A stretch of DNA of 64,000 nucleotides from Archilochus colubris (GCA_023079485.1 CM041108.1:434001-498000); one strand, 5' to 3'; numbered from the stretch's first letter, positions 28,191 to 43,100 are shown. The notes: a model not told the origin generated them from the letters alone. Translations and numbers: made by a program.

Positions 28191-31100
28191 CCTTCTATAC
28201 ATTTCAGTCACACTGATGCTTTGAAGGATATTCAGGGAAAACAAAGCAAACCTTTAGTCTAATGTGCCATGTTAAAAGCTTCAGTTTCCTGGTGGGTTTG
28301 TTGTTGGTTTTTTTTCTAAGCTCAGAAAGTGCTGGGGGTCTCCTTGTGCTTAGCATCTCACTGTGCCCAAAAGGAAGCTGCTAAGTTCTGGGGGAGCAGC
28401 TGACTTATCCAGAGAGTCCTGCTTCACGTTGCCATGGTCCTTTTTAGATCCTGTTAGTGCTAAGCCAACCCTCACAGCTGTAACCTGGCATTGCTAAAAT
28501 TGGAGCCTGTTTCTGTAGATCTAACATTTTTTCCAGCCAAGGTCTCACTGACACACATCCACCCTCCCCAGGATGTTGTTTGGAGTTCATAAATCAGTAT
28601 TGAAACTGGATATGCAAATCTTCCAGATAGATAGGTGACACACTCCATGCTATAGATGTACATATATATATATATGTTTTCTCCAGGCACATCCACGCTT
28701 CCAGCCTGTTGGCATAGAGACTGTGCACTGATCTCCCTGTAACCTGGGAAACAGGCACATGGTTTCTAGGCACAAGTTTCCTCCAGCAGCAGAATGCTAT
28801 TTGCCACCAACCTTCTTGTTTCTGGTGTGAACACCCAATTTTCTGAGCATGTGCCAACATTATCAAATGCTCTTGGGACAGAAAGGGAGAGACTGCGGAG
28901 AGGAAGGGGGGAGAACAGGGTTTGTATTTCAGACATGGCCACTGCACATACCCAAACCAACAACCAGGAAATATTTAAGCTGGACCACGGTTTAAATATT
29001 AAATTTATTGCTGTGACTGGCTATCCCCACTGATAAATAAATAACCCCCAAAGCTTGGGAAGAATCAGAATAGTGGATGCTTGAAAGCTCCAAGGAGTTT
29101 CCTTTGGACGTAATGGTGTGGAGAAAATATTTTTTTGTACTTTTTTTTGCTCCTTTACATCAAGTCCCTTGGATCCATGAGCCCTTCCCAGGGCTATTCC
29201 TGCTAAGGCCCAGTAGCAGTTAGATTCAGATAATAAAGCAGGGTTAGGCTTTTTGCCCTTTTTAACTTGGATAAGAAGGATGGCCAGGTTGCTGGTTACC
29301 TGATGTGTCCTGGAAGCTGACATTGAGTCACTTTCTTTCCTTTTTAAGCTATTTATGAGAAGGAAGAGTTCAGCACTAGGGCAGCTCCAGTATTTTTATT
29401 CAAAGGTATAAGGCTCATTAGTGGCTCTACTTGTTTTTCCTGTGAGATCAGTTTCTTTTGACAGCCATGTCCCTGTGTGAGTTACGGAATTGCAACAGAG
29501 AGTAGAAACTTGGCCATGGCTGCACCACTGGCCAGATGTGCCACAGCCTTTTCATGCCCAACCACTGCTCTGGGGCATCTTGTCTGTAGTATTGCTGTGT
29601 ACCAAGGAGCATGGTCTGCCCTTACTGAGAATTTAGCAAGATACTTTCTGTATTTTTTGAAGCTCTGAAGTCCTGTTCAGACTTTGCTGATGTTAAGATG
29701 AAGTTCCTTCTGGACTCATGAAGCAGTTTTTAGTCACTGAGGTTCTTTTTTGGCCCTCAGCTTCCCCAGTTAAAGTGAGCTAAGATCCAAATGGGCAAGC
29801 AAGGGCTAAGATATGTTTTTGAAAGTTGGACAGAGTGCCTCTGAAAAGGAGACTAAGTCATTAGTGACTAAATCTTTGGTCTCCCAACCATACCAAAGGC
29901 CATTATTGTGCAAGTTGCAGCTACATTTAGAATCCCTGACTCTTCCATTAGTATTTGCCAAACTAAATTGAGATCTATTTTGTATTTTGAACTCTTTTTA
30001 CAATGAGAACTGTGCTTACAGTGGTGTGTGCACATAAAACGTGTTCGCACTGGAACTGAGGATTAGACTGCAGACACTGTGGTCACACCTGGCTCAGCTT
30101 TAAGCCCAGTTTGTTCAGGTACCAGCAGCATCCACCTTCATCCTCAGCAGCTTGAGTTTTCTTGGGCTTTGGGTATTTACTTCTCTTATTTCATCTCCCC
30201 TCATCTTTTTTGCTATTCATCCAGTGACCTTGGCACATCACTTCACTTAGACTTCTTTTTGCACATAGACATTTCTGGTAAAGAAAAAGTCAGGTCCAGA
30301 ACATGCCAGACAAGCAGCACCTAAGAACACAGAACACTTCAATCTAGCTTTCTCTAGCACTGTTTCTCTAGTTGCTGTCTCTACAAATTAAATTTTTAGT
30401 CTCCTGCAGTTTCTTTCAGGAGTTATTTTCATTTAACTTTGTGCTTTCTCTCACCTCCTGTCTGTCCCCCTGTCCCCTTGCCACCTGACGTGAATTATGT
30501 GCAGATTTGGAGCTGGATAGTGTAAAGCCAGGTTCTGCATGTGTTTCAGAGGCTCTGAACCAGTCCCAGCTGAGCTCAGGTAGAGCCTGTTATGTTCACT
30601 TAGTGTCTGTGTCCTAACCAAGGCTAATACTGTATGTGATAGCAATAACCATTAACTAACACCCTAGGTTTGCTTACAGAAGGTAGATGTAGTTGAAATA
30701 GGTCGTTTTTGTTGTTCTTTGCTTTAATATCTGGTGGCCAGAAAAACCAGTGCCTGATTCTCAGCATCCACCTTCTCACAGACAAATATTCTGCAAGGGA
30801 TTTCATCCAAGCCAGGGAGTCCAAAGCTGCTTTAGCAAGGCTGAGTGCTCAGTGGTGTGGGTGCCTATGTGGCCATTAGGATGGGGATCATAAATAAGCT
30901 TCATTCTAAGTATAAAGTGTTCTTCTTTTCCCAGACTTTCAATTTCTGCCTGAAAAAGGAGTAGGCAAAGAGTGTGCCAGGCCCTATGTGACCATGTTCT
31001 GGAGGATAGAACTTGCCTGACTAAGGGAGAAAGGACATGTGGTGAAATGCTGGAGTTTTATGGCAATGTAAATGACCCTAATGTGTACCCATTGCACAGT

Positions 31101-34100
31101 GGTAGCAAAATAACAACTGGGTTGTGTTGTCATTGTCATGACAACGTTGCTGTAGCTCTTCAGAACTAATATTATATAAAATTAAGGAGTTCCAGTGTTG
31201 CTAAGGAATTGAGCTATATCTGTGGTACATGTTCTATACTTAACCAATTTGATCATCAGCTATTGAGAGGCATTTGGTAGCAAACAAGTCTCTCTCTTTT
31301 TTCCCTTATTATCTGAACTTTTGTTTTCCTGGATCTCTTAAGTGCTTTGAAAGGAAATGTAAGTGGAATTTTAGGAGAGACTGAGTAGCAAACAGTTTTG
31401 TTTCCCAGCAGGTCAGGCAACATGTCCTATTGCCTGTGAAGTGCTCAGACAACATGATGTTGTCTTATGTCCCTGTGCTTCATCTGGTTCCTTTGTATTC
31501 AAGTTGAAAGGAATTTGCATGGCAACTCTTTCTTTCATATAGATTGTCCCCATGTATTCTGTGAGCAACCGAAATAGGTTACTGGATATTTGATATTGAA
31601 GTGATGCTAATAAATGCATCAGATCTCCCCTGGGTCCTGTGGCCCACAACCCTGGCAGTATGTTTCAGTCTCCTAAGGAGGCTCATGTTGGTGTAATTTA
31701 AGGGTGCTTGATAGGTGACAAGGATCTTTTCTGATTGTATTGGAGCTGATTGCCAATCTTTTTGTAGTTGCCCATGTGTAAAGCTCCACATCTGCTGAAA
31801 TGTTTTTCTGTATTTCCATTGTCACCTTCTAAATTCCCCAAAAGCAGATTTATTTTTGAATTAGGCTTTAAGGCTTTATTTTAGTCCTGTAGTAAGTGCT
31901 GTATGCTTCCTTGAAAATACAAAAATTCTTTTTGCAGCATTATTTTCCTGGTAGTTTGCATCTTGGATACATTAGGAATGCCAAACTCAGTCTTCCATAA
32001 TTACGTTGCTTCGCTTGCTTTCAGAGCAAGTGCTTTCTGATAAACTGCTTATTTAATCTGAATTGCTCCAGTAGTTACCTGTTTTGAGGAGAAAGGGATT
32101 TATTGGCCAGGACTGCTCACAGCTTTAAGACAAGCTCTTGCAGTCTTCTAAGAATTGAAATACAAATCAGAGCTGCAGCAATATTTCCCTGATATTTTTT
32201 AATTTCCTTGGGATCTTCCTTTCTCTTTGCTCTCCATCCCTTGTTTCAAGTGATTCTTCCCCCTTCTTTTTCTCCTTCCTGTTTTTTTGCAGGAAGGGAG
32301 AAGAACTGTGGGCTGATCTGTGGAAATGCTGCTATTTATACAGGATTCATCTGGCCTCTTATAAAACACCATAAAATCTGAAATTCTGTTGGAAAGTCTT
32401 GAGTTTTGAGAGGAGGGCTCCCTGGAGCCTGTGTGCTGGGGCCAGATATTAACAGAAACTCAGCATTCTAGGTTTGGTGTTATTTGGGCAGGTGTGCATG
32501 GGAACAGTGGATTCACATGGAGATGAAAAGAAGTTCTCCAAATTAAAACATACCAATCTTTTCTGCACCCTGCCATGAACATCTGCCTAGGAGAACACAG
32601 ATTTGGACACGACTTGCTTTTCAATGTAACCTTCAGTAGCAAATCTGAAATACTTTTCCTGTGCATGTAAATAAAATCTGTAAGCTTTAACTAGCTGAAA
32701 AGTAAGCAAGATGAGCAAGAATTTAAAGTATTTCAGCTAAGTCACTAAGGATGCATAGCATTAGGAAGTCAATGTATTTCTTTTTCCTCCTTCTTAATCC
32801 TTTAATCCCTTTAACAGTGCAAATGTTTTCTGACAATAGCAGTGGCACCCAAGTGTGCATTTTGACTCTGTGTTTTAAGCACCCATGGTTGTTTCTTACC
32901 TCCAGGCTCTGGAATTTTAGGTTAGGTTTCTAGTAAAAGCAGGATTTGTAGTCTGAATCAACAGCTATTTTTGTAACATGTCCTAGGTGCTATGGAAACA
33001 CATCTTGATGGTGATCAGGTAGTTGACATTTTCTTCAGGAGGCCTGGATTTGAAAGTGTGGCATTTTCACCAAAAAAAAAAAAAAAAGAGTCTGGACTGC
33101 AGGCACTAGGGATCCAGGATGATGAGTGCTTTTTTACTGATTTGCATTGTTTTAGCTGAATTACAAAGGGTTTTCTAATCTCTTACAAAACCTTCTTGTC
33201 TTCTCCTTCCCAGTGCCCCAAGAAGGGGAGTTCTGGTGATTTCAGGAACAAATGTCACTTGTGCACAGCAAGTAATTTGCAGGGCTAAGTTACTGCACAT
33301 GGGATTGGTTTGTACTCTGGGTAATTATACACACAAGTGCAAAGTGGCTGGAAAGGTGATTGCTGTGGTGACCTTTTGGCTTCTTTGGACAGCATCACAG
33401 CAGCACAGGTGCAGGACATGAACAAATGAGACCTCTGGCTCCAGCCTCCAACATTTCCACTCCTGGTTTTCCTGGCACAGCTGAGTTTGCTGTAAGTATG
33501 AAGAAGGTCACACCCGGAGCTGACAGACCTTACCTTCCAAAATCAAAACCCAAATACCAAGCTCAGCCTGAGAACCCAGACTGTCCTGGAAGCTTGGGTT
33601 ATGTCAAGGGAGCAGCAGAGCTACTGCCAGATGAGAAGCTGCTTTAATCACTGTATCCAGCATCCACTAGGAGGCACTACTGGTGTGAGGACAGCCTTGG
33701 AAATCAGCCTCCAGGCTCCTGAAGTCACAGGTAGAAGGCAGAGACATTAATTTTGGTATTCCCTGGAATGCAATTTCTTCCTCATGTGTGGTCACTCGCA
33801 GCCTCTGAGGCTTTCTCAAGAAGCTGAACCCATTGGCAGTTGCTTCAGGCTTCCCAAATTTAAACAGGTAATTTGTGGGCAGGTCTTGGCCATGTTTCTT
33901 GGCCAGTTTTAATTGGGAAAGAAAACAAACAAGTGTGATGTATGGATCTGTGCAAATCTGTGCATATCAGTTCAGAAATAACTACAGAGATGTCTGTGTA
34001 GGTAAAAAGAGATGTTTTGGTGTTTCTGTTCTGGATATACTCATGGAGTTTGAGGCTGGCATGCTTAACCTTTTTTTAAGAGGCTGAATCCACTGAAATA

Positions 34101-37100
34101 GGATGATGGCTTATGAAGTAAAGCTTTGAAACTTGGCTGAGTGCAGGAGTATCAGAGGCACCAAGGTGCTATTAATAAGGCCAACTTTCTTTTCACATGT
34201 TCTGTGCTGCTTTCTCACCCTGCCTGCTCTCCACGTATTCAGGTTGGGGGGGGTTGTTATTTTTAAACTGGGTATTTTTTCCTTTCTCACAGGCTCTGTC
34301 AAAGTGAGCCTTAACTCTAATAATAGTTGGCTTGAGCAAAACTGCAGTTATGCCAAGAGCTTTGAAATCATGGGAAAAGGTAGTTTGTTCTGCTCTGCTT
34401 TTCTTTTCTCCTGAATAATTCTGTAAATTAGTTTGGGAGCCACGTTGTAGCTCAGAAATGTTTTCAGGCAGCTTTAAGCTCGTATGATGGCACATAGCTC
34501 TGATTGCTTCTTGCACTGCCATATGGATTTATCCAGGGCCATGCCAGTGCATATCTCAAATGTCCCAATTAAAACCTGGTCCTGTTCAGTTCACAAAGGC
34601 TGAGCAGCTACCCCATCACCTCTCTGTATGCAAAGGAGCAGTGCTCAGGCTCTGACTCCATCTGGCTGCTGCTTTGGTGCCCATAGGGATCTGCAGGAAA
34701 GTGTCTGTGTGAAACTGTATTCATGTTAAAAGTGAGTGGAGCTGGAGAACATAGACTGGTGAATCCATCCTGTTGGTTTGGCTTTCTCAGATCTTATACT
34801 GGGCACATCTATGGTGTATATTTGGGAGGATTCTTAAGTGAACACTTAAAGTATGCATATTGGACAAGATGTGCTCCATGTTTCCACCAAAATCCCACAC
34901 AAGCAGCCAAGGCAGGACTGCTCCTCTGCCATCTCTGCCTCCCCATCTCTCTGTCCTCCCTCCTTTCCTTCACCTCTCCCTGGTAGTGAGTTTAGCTGCA
35001 GCTCAGAACATTCCTCTGGCCTTTAGGACTTGCTTCCTAGCTCATGAATCAGCCTGTGTCTGTGATTAATTCAGAAGACTTTGCTGAGCTGAGGTTTCAT
35101 CTGCCAGATTTCATTTCAGAGCTTGTGTCTGTGCCGTGCTCGTTCTGCTCCAGCATTTAATCCTCTAACTACAGGGGGAGGCTTGCATCAAATTTTTTGC
35201 CTTGTTTTCATGGGAACTTGCTAAAGGAAAGACCTGTGAAAGTCCTCTGTTACCCACGTGGCTGTGAATTACATCATTCCTAACTCCGTTTTCACCTGTG
35301 CAAATGAAATATTTGGAACATTTTTCTTGCAACCCTGGGCTCTGTGGCACACCATAGCTGTGTCTCCACATGATTGCCTGGGTACCTGGGAGCTCTGTGA
35401 ACCAAATCAAATAATTTTGGGGTTACCCCATGGCACTCTGTTCCATGGCATGCCATTCCCTTGGTGGTTTTCTAATTCTCCCACTCTGCTTTTATGTATA
35501 ACTTTAATTTCTCCACTATACCCTTTTTGAGGAGATTGTTTATTTGTGAGGCTCTTTTTATGTGTTATGAGAGTATTTAATTGCAGGATAAATCCAGCTG
35601 AGTAAGAAGCAGCACTGAAGAATACTGGCTGCCTAACCTCTAATAATGGTTGAAGCTTCCTTCACTGGTTAGATTTGCAAAACCAGAAAGTGGAAGAAGC
35701 ATGGAGTATATAAATAACATTTTTTAGGTTACTCTGCCTTCCCAGTACTTCAGTCTGAAATAACTTTTTTGGAGGATGGGTTAAACTTCAAGAGAGCTTT
35801 AAGGACTGAGTTTGTGACAAGTGTGTGGCTGCAGCCTTTTTGTCACTGATTTCAGATGCTTGGGCTTGTTAGCTGTGTCTAAAAGCCATCATTATCCACC
35901 TTTTCTGCTCCACTGCAAGCTGATGAACATGTAAGCAGTGCAGAATGCATCTCTTTGGCTTGCTTTTCTTCCTTAAAATTGTCTGGCAAAAGCAAATAGG
36001 AACAGAAAATAAGACACACATGTGAAGATTATTTGATTATTTTTGATCAAGAGATTCAGAAGAGGCAAGAGGGCATCTCAGGGTGTGCAGCACAAGGTTT
36101 CCCGGTTGAGGGGAGTGTCTGTAAGCTCCAGAGCCAGAGGAGTCTGTGTAGAGATGTGAACAAGCTCTTTAGCCTTACTGCCAAACACAGACTTGTTTTC
36201 AGGTACCGAACAGCCTGGTTGCTCAGGTTTCTTTCCTATAAGAAAAGTGTTTTGTAGCAGGCATGAATTATTTTTCTTTACAGGAAGCAAAGAGATGGGG
36301 GAAAGGTTTCTTGTTGTACAGCATTGAGTGAACACCCCCTAAACACTGCTGATGAGCAGAGCAATCATTTCCAAAGGTAATACCCAAATCTACAGTTGGG
36401 GGAGCTCTGGTTTATGGGTGATACATCTTTTATATTCCTGCTCTTGGGAGCAAAAATAGGATTGTGTCATCTCTGGCCATGGTGTGAAACTGCACTGGCC
36501 AGTTTGTGACTGTGTGGTTCAAGCCTGGTACTTGGAATTGTTGTCTGTGCATTTTGCATGGAAATCTGGAATAGCATTTCTTCTCTTGTATTCATTCCCC
36601 ATTCATGTTGGGGTTTAACCAAGTGTTGTCAATGAGTTTGATAGGAAGAGCATTCTTGGAGTGATGAGTTGATACTAGGAAGGAGATTTTGTAGTCAGAA
36701 TTGTACCTAAGCACATATAAAAATGGATTTGGGAGTCATGCCTGGCTACTAGGGGAAAAAGTAATGTGATGGTATGATCATTGTCCAAGGAAAACAGTTC
36801 CAGTAATAAATAGTGAGTGTAGTAAGTAGCTGGAGAACAAGCATTGTTTGGAGAGATGAGTCAGCAAACAATTTTGAAAATAAGACATTTGATTGAGGAG
36901 GAGCTGAACACTAAAAGGAGTTTTACCCTTCTTAGAACCAAGATGTTTGCATAAATAGAAGCAGATTCCTCTTTAATCCTCCTGACCCCAAGGTTGTCCA
37001 ACTTCCCACATGCTCAAGTGGGTGACAGCAATTACCAAGCTTGAGAAACTGCATCACAGCCTGGGATGACCCCAGGAGCTCAGGGTCAGCACAGTTCAAC

Positions 37101-40100
37101 AGACCAGCAGCAGGGTTTATTCCTCAAGCCTGCCAGAAATGCAGGTACCACCACCAGCTTCCCTGGCACTAGGAAAAGGCTTGGATGAACTTCCTGAGCC
37201 CTGTGACCAGGTGCTGGCCTTGGTGTGGCTGAGCAGGGATCCAGGGATCCTGGAGCTGGTGGCAAAGTCAGGTTAAGGTGTGTGTGGAGCTGGGCTGTAA
37301 TCTGGGTCACTGCAAAGCCATCCCTGTTGTTTTGATTGGGTTTGACATAGCAGAACTCTGGGAGAATTTTTAATTGAATTTGTTTTCTGTGAGCTGATCG
37401 ATGTGGCCACAAACCATGCTGGTTAACAGCCACCCAGAGTGGGAGGGGGAATCATTTCTTTAGCAGTGTAATTAGCTCAGCAGAAGGGACACTGGGTGCA
37501 AAGTGTCTCTGCTGTCCCCAGATGAGGCTGGTGCGTGGCCCTTCCTGTGTCCAGTTTGCCAGCTGGGATGTGCTTCCATGGAAGCATTCAAGCCTGCTCC
37601 ACCTCTCTCCCTTCCTTTTGGACATTCTGAGCCAGCCTTTTAACCTGGACTGGAGGATTTTCAGTGTGAGTGGTGAGTGATGGACCAGCATGTGAAGGAT
37701 GGTGCAGACCACAGCATCCCTGACCTCTGCAGGCTGTCAGCTCGGGCTCTGACCCTTCCTGCCGGCTCCCTTTGTAGTTTTGGGGGCACCAAGGTGAACT
37801 CTGTGCAAGGAATAAGGAAGCTGTGGATAAACTTTGGTGTAGTTCTCCTGGTCCCATGTGTTTACCGAGAGGCACTCCAGAAGCCAGTGAGCAGTCCGGG
37901 GCTGTCCTGATAACCGAGGAGAGGTCGTGGGTCATGTGAAGAGAAACCAGAGGTCTGACATTGCCCAAAACGAGCTGTGTGTCCCCCTCCCCAGCTCTGC
38001 CCTTTGGCCACTGAGGGGATCAGGGCCATTGCCCCGCAGAAAGGGCTAGGGAAGGGGAGGGGACGACGTGCAGGGGAGGGACGGGGACAGAGCAACCCCC
38101 GGGCAGGTCTGGGGAAGGACAGGGACAGAGCCAGCCCCGGGCGGGTCTCCCGGGTCGGAGGGGCAGAGGGAGCCGCTGGCTGCCGGCTCCATCGGAGCAT
38201 CCGAGGGGGCGGATCCGCTGGAAGGGCCGCGGTTCTCCGGCGGAGAAGGAGGCACCTGCGGGAGGTGGAGCCGGACCGGGGCTGACTGGGCCGGGGAGGG
38301 GCCTGGCAGGAGCCGCAGAGGCGGTTTTGCTCCCCCCGCACCTCTCAGAGCCGCGCAGGGTGCGGGGGCCGAGCAGAACCGCACCGCCCGCAGCTGATCG
38401 GGCCGGGGGCGAACAGAGCGGAGGGACCCCGGGCTGGGGACTGGGGAGTCGGTCGGGGACAGCTGCCGGGGAGGTCTGCTGGCCTGCCAGGAGGAAAGGA
38501 AGGTAAGAAGGGTCTCTTCTGTTTTTTTCGGGTTTGTTTTTTTTTTTTCTTTCCCCCTTTGCATTAACGTCTTCCTTATGTAAGACTTGCAGAGTATTTT
38601 GAGGTTTCTGCGCCCACTTGTTGCTTAGTAACTTGGCAGCTATTTAGTTCGTGTGTTTGGAGAATTTGTGTCTTTGAATGAAGATTTTTCTCTCTTGGTT
38701 AAGCTCAGGTGGGAGTGCAGACCCTCGGCTGGGCCGGGCGGTTCTGGAAGGTGTCATGCCCAGGGAGGGGTCCGGCAGAGGACACGGTGCCTGGGGCAGA
38801 GCTCATCTTACCCAGGGACAACGCAGTCGAGGTTCCCAAGCGGCTTTTGCTGGGGAGGGGTAGCCCGGGATCACGTTTTTTGCCGGATCGGTGGTATATG
38901 AAAAAATGTTATTTGAAAACCACCTGTTACTCGGTTATTTCCAGTGACACTTTCTCTCTGATACCTCGGCTGCTGGAGGTAGAGACGTTTGTTCTGCTGT
39001 GAGAGAAGATCCTCAGGGATCTGTGCCCTGGGGCAGGTTGCCTGGCTTGGTGGTTGCCTTCTCTTGCAATCTGCAGAGTGATTAAGCCACATACTTGTTC
39101 CCCCCTCCTCTTTGCTGATTGCTTTCCCTGTTTCCCTTTTCCTGATCTCTGCCTTCAGGTCTCTGTTGCACCTCTCTGCACTCACCACGTCTGTGGCTGT
39201 AAACTCTTTTATTGGCCTCTACCTGTGGTGCTGGGTGTGGAGGGAGTCAGAGCTGTTCAAGACAGCTTCTTTCATGCCAGGGATGATTTGTGTGAGTATT
39301 CCCATCCCAGTGGTGAAGGAATTTCAGCTTGCAGGCTCCCTGCAGCTGGGTTCTGGGGGTTGCAGGGATGTGGGATCAGTGCTCAGATTTATACCTAGCT
39401 CCCAAAGAGGCAGCTGACAGATGGGAATGCCTAGAATTTGAATTTCAATAGATTTTTTTGCATATCACTTTATCTTTCTGTTTTCCCTCCCCAGGGAGGA
39501 CAGAGGATGCATTCCTGAGCGTTAATATTATTGATGCTGTTGTGCAGGAGGAGGGGGCTTCCCATTGCAGAATTCCAGCCCTTTGTTTGCTGGAGCCCCG
39601 GGGCAGTGGATGCACACTCTGAAAAACCAAATTCCCAGGGAGAGTGTAGTTACCCTGATCACAGCAGACACTTTGCAAGAAACCGTGGCTGATCTGTTCA
39701 TATTTGTTCAGAAAACCTCCTAAAGCTCTAGTCCATTTTAAGGACTAAATGCCCTGCAGGATCTTATTATTTCTGATGGAGAGGACAGGAGGCCTTCCCT
39801 TTCCACTCTTCCCCCACCTCCTTTGTTCTGGGCACTCAGGCGTGATAAGAGAGTTCATTTGAAATCAAAGCCCTGGACTGGTAAGATAAAGGCAAAGAAT
39901 AAAGCAGGCAAAACAATGCAGTAGCTGCATTCCTAAGTCTTAAAAGGCAGATTTAGTTCGCTGCAAATCCCCACAGGTATCGGGCCCAATTTTCATTTTC
40001 AGTTCAGCTTTTTTGCACTCCTCTAGCTGTGCAAGGAGGATGTATGGAAAGATGTCATTTTCATCCTCTTTAAAGCTCTTATTGTATCCTGTGTAAAGTG

Positions 40101-43100
40101 AATGTGATGTGATTGAGGCTCGTGTCTGCTGTCCTCAATGTTCTTTCCACTCCAGTATTCCTTCCAAAGGCAAATTCCTCTCAGGGCCTAATGCAGATGT
40201 TAATGGCTGAAGTATAAACAAGTTAGAAAGATAGGTTTGTAAATAGGAAAAGAACCAGGATGAGATCAATCTGGGAAGGGTGGGTCAGTCTCATCTTGAA
40301 AGTAACTTCTCTGGGCTGTAAACAACTGTCCTTGGGCTAGTGAAAATGGCATCTGGCAACTGGTGTGGAGGGACAGGGAGGGAGCAGCGATGCTGCAGGG
40401 ACTGCCCAGGGCTTCAGGAGGGTGAGAGCTGAAGTAGTGTCCAGGCTTGGGGTGTCAGGCCGTGAGCTCTGACCTGAGGCTCCTCCTTATTCCAGGTGGA
40501 TAGCTCCTGCCTCTTCCTGATGGAATATAAAGATTCCTTCCCAGTATCTTCCCAAGACCTTGCATAAGAGCAAACGCCCTCTCGCTCCAGGGTTGGGCTC
40601 CATCTGCTGTGCTCCTAATTATTCATTTTCTGTTGTTTGTTGATTCATGTCAGATTTTTTTTTTTTTTCACTGCTTGCCTCCTCCCACCACCCAAGCTGG
40701 AGATGGAGCTGCCATGCAGGACTGGAGGAACTGGAGTGCTGCAGTCGCTCCGGTTACCCTGGTTTAGCTGATGGGAGGATGGAGCTGAAACGTGATTTGT
40801 GTTTGAATGAGGAGAGAGAGCTCTGGGCTGCTGCATGTGTCTGGGGTGCTTGATGTTATCCAGGTTTGGCTTTGGGTGACAATTCCGAGTTTTAGGAAAA
40901 TCTGCAGCACTGGTCCCATTTGCAGCATTAGAAGTGGTGTGGGTGAGGCTGAGTCGTTGGTTCTGGTTTGAAGCTGTTGGATCAGGGAAGGGTACTGTGT
41001 GCAGCATGGAGCTGGTCTTGCTTCCCAGTTTGCTCCCTTTGTCCTCTTCTGGCCTTGTGACCAATTGGTGCCACCTGAGCTGCTGATGCTACAGCTACCT
41101 GTGCTCAGTGCCCCCATGTCTATAATTTGCTTCCCAGCTCCTGGTTGTTTTCCAGTTCTGGCCTCTGGAAACTTGTTTCCTTTGACCCTCATCTCTTAGC
41201 ATCATTTCCCTTGTGTTATCAAACCCAAGCCCATCCCTGCTACATTGTCACTCAGACTGTATTAGTCTGCACATTTTTTTTCCCCCAGCTACAATTCAAA
41301 CATGTTAATAGAATCGATGGGTTCACCTTGTCAGCCCTTGTGCCTCTGAAACCACCTCCTTCCTCAGTCAGCCTTAAGCTGATCCCTATCTCCTCCCCAT
41401 ATTCCACTTCCCTCAGGGCAGGTATGCTGTACTCCAGGGAATTCATTCTGCCATGGCCTGTGGTGTGTTTGTTCAGAGGTCAGGTCATCTTATCTTAGTG
41501 CTCCCCTGTGGCCTGAGAGCCTGTGAAAAGAGCAGGCTTAGGTTATCCAGGTTAAAGATAAACCTTTAACCTGGAAAGTATTGTGGATTTCTTGGTACCA
41601 AACTTGGCAGTCAGTGGGTAGCTACCCTTGTGGTTATTGTTCTTATCCTGTTATAATTAACAAATCTGTCAGAATTCAGCACAAGGAGCATGGGAAGAGT
41701 TTTTATTATTCTAAATAGTTCACAGTTCTTGTATGAATATTCTCACTGAAGTGTAGAAACCTTCTCTGGACAATTCAAACTACAGATCATCCTCGTGCAC
41801 ATCATTACAGATGTGTGGCTGTGAATGTTCAATCAAAGAAAGGTTGCTTATCAGGTAACTTTTGAATTCAGTCCTCTGGAAGAGGAGCAATGAGCCCCAA
41901 AGCTGTCAGAGGTTGTGTAACATGGGCATGACAGTGAACATGTGAGCTGCTGAGCTGCTGCATCTCTGATGTTCCTTCTCTAACCAAAAGAAGGCAAAGG
42001 CTGAGGTTGGCAAGGACGAGTAAGAGTTGTAGCTTGGCTGAGACCATTGCTGACAGGCAGTGGCCAAATGGTGGCTCCTGAAGCCTGGGCAGATAAAAGA
42101 GGAACCCCAATTTCTAATTACTGGGCACTGTAAAAGCAGCAGCAGCATTTAACATCATGACCTACTTTACTCTCCATGTGTATGGTACTCTCCTGATAGC
42201 TGGAAATATCTGCTTACTCTTGGGTGGGTTTTGTTATCATACTTAATTTTAATGCTTTTTAGCTAATGCCACTGAAATGAATTACCTTTAACAAGTTTCA
42301 TGGCTTCTTGACAACTGAGGCCAACCCTAACTGATGTCAGCCTGGCACAAGGCAAATGTTGCAGCAGCAAAAAGCAGCATTTTTATTTATATTTTTGTCT
42401 TTATAAAGCAAACCACTATGGAGATATTTGTGAAGGTTATTGGAGATAGGATGTTTTTAAACTCTCACATCTATGGATTTTTAAAGTCTTTTTGTGAAAA
42501 TCTTTGACCAGTGTAGAGATTAGTGCAGTTACTGCTGAAGTCCTGGTAGGTCCTTGTTCAAACCCCTTCAAGGGCTGAAGGAGGGTGCTTGGTAGTTCAT
42601 GGTTCCAGCTCCTGGTTGGGTTTTTAGGGCTGTATAAATTAGCTTCTAAAATAGAATCTGCCGTCGCAGGAGAGGAGTAAAATGTCTTGTTGCTAAGGAA
42701 CATGACAGAGAACTGGGAGATGTGACTCAGTTCTTGGCTGTGTATAATTTCTCTCCAGGAAGATGTGGGTCCACAGAGTGTGGGTTTTTCAGTGCAAAGG
42801 GATGAATATTAAAAATCTTTACTGAGGTTTTTAAGGAGGGGCTGAGGGAACTGCTGCTGTGTAGGGAAGTGGTTGAACTCTGTCCTCTCCCACAGGTAGA
42901 TGTATCCCTGTGTCTGCAGAACCAGGAGCACAGGAAATGTGTGGCAAATCCAGACTCAGCTTCTCATCCATTGAGTCCTGGTGCTGATCTTTCTTCAAAA
43001 GAGGCTGGTGCTGCTCTGTCTCTCCCTGCAGCAGAGTTTAATTTTAGAGGAGAATGAGCCTTGAGGGACTAATAGCCTGGGAGAAGTTTAGCTTTGCTTG

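Noticed and set aside
33426..33647. 73-codon plus-strand frame with a Pro/Lys-rich protein-like translation
   Set aside because: No motif, no neighbouring exon signals in a matching phase, and it lies in the middle of the long intron.
37862..38564. Long minus- and plus-strand open frames over the CpG island
   Set aside because: GC-rich sequence has few stop codons, so frames stay open by chance. The Pro/Arg/Ser-rich translations look like island composition rather than protein.
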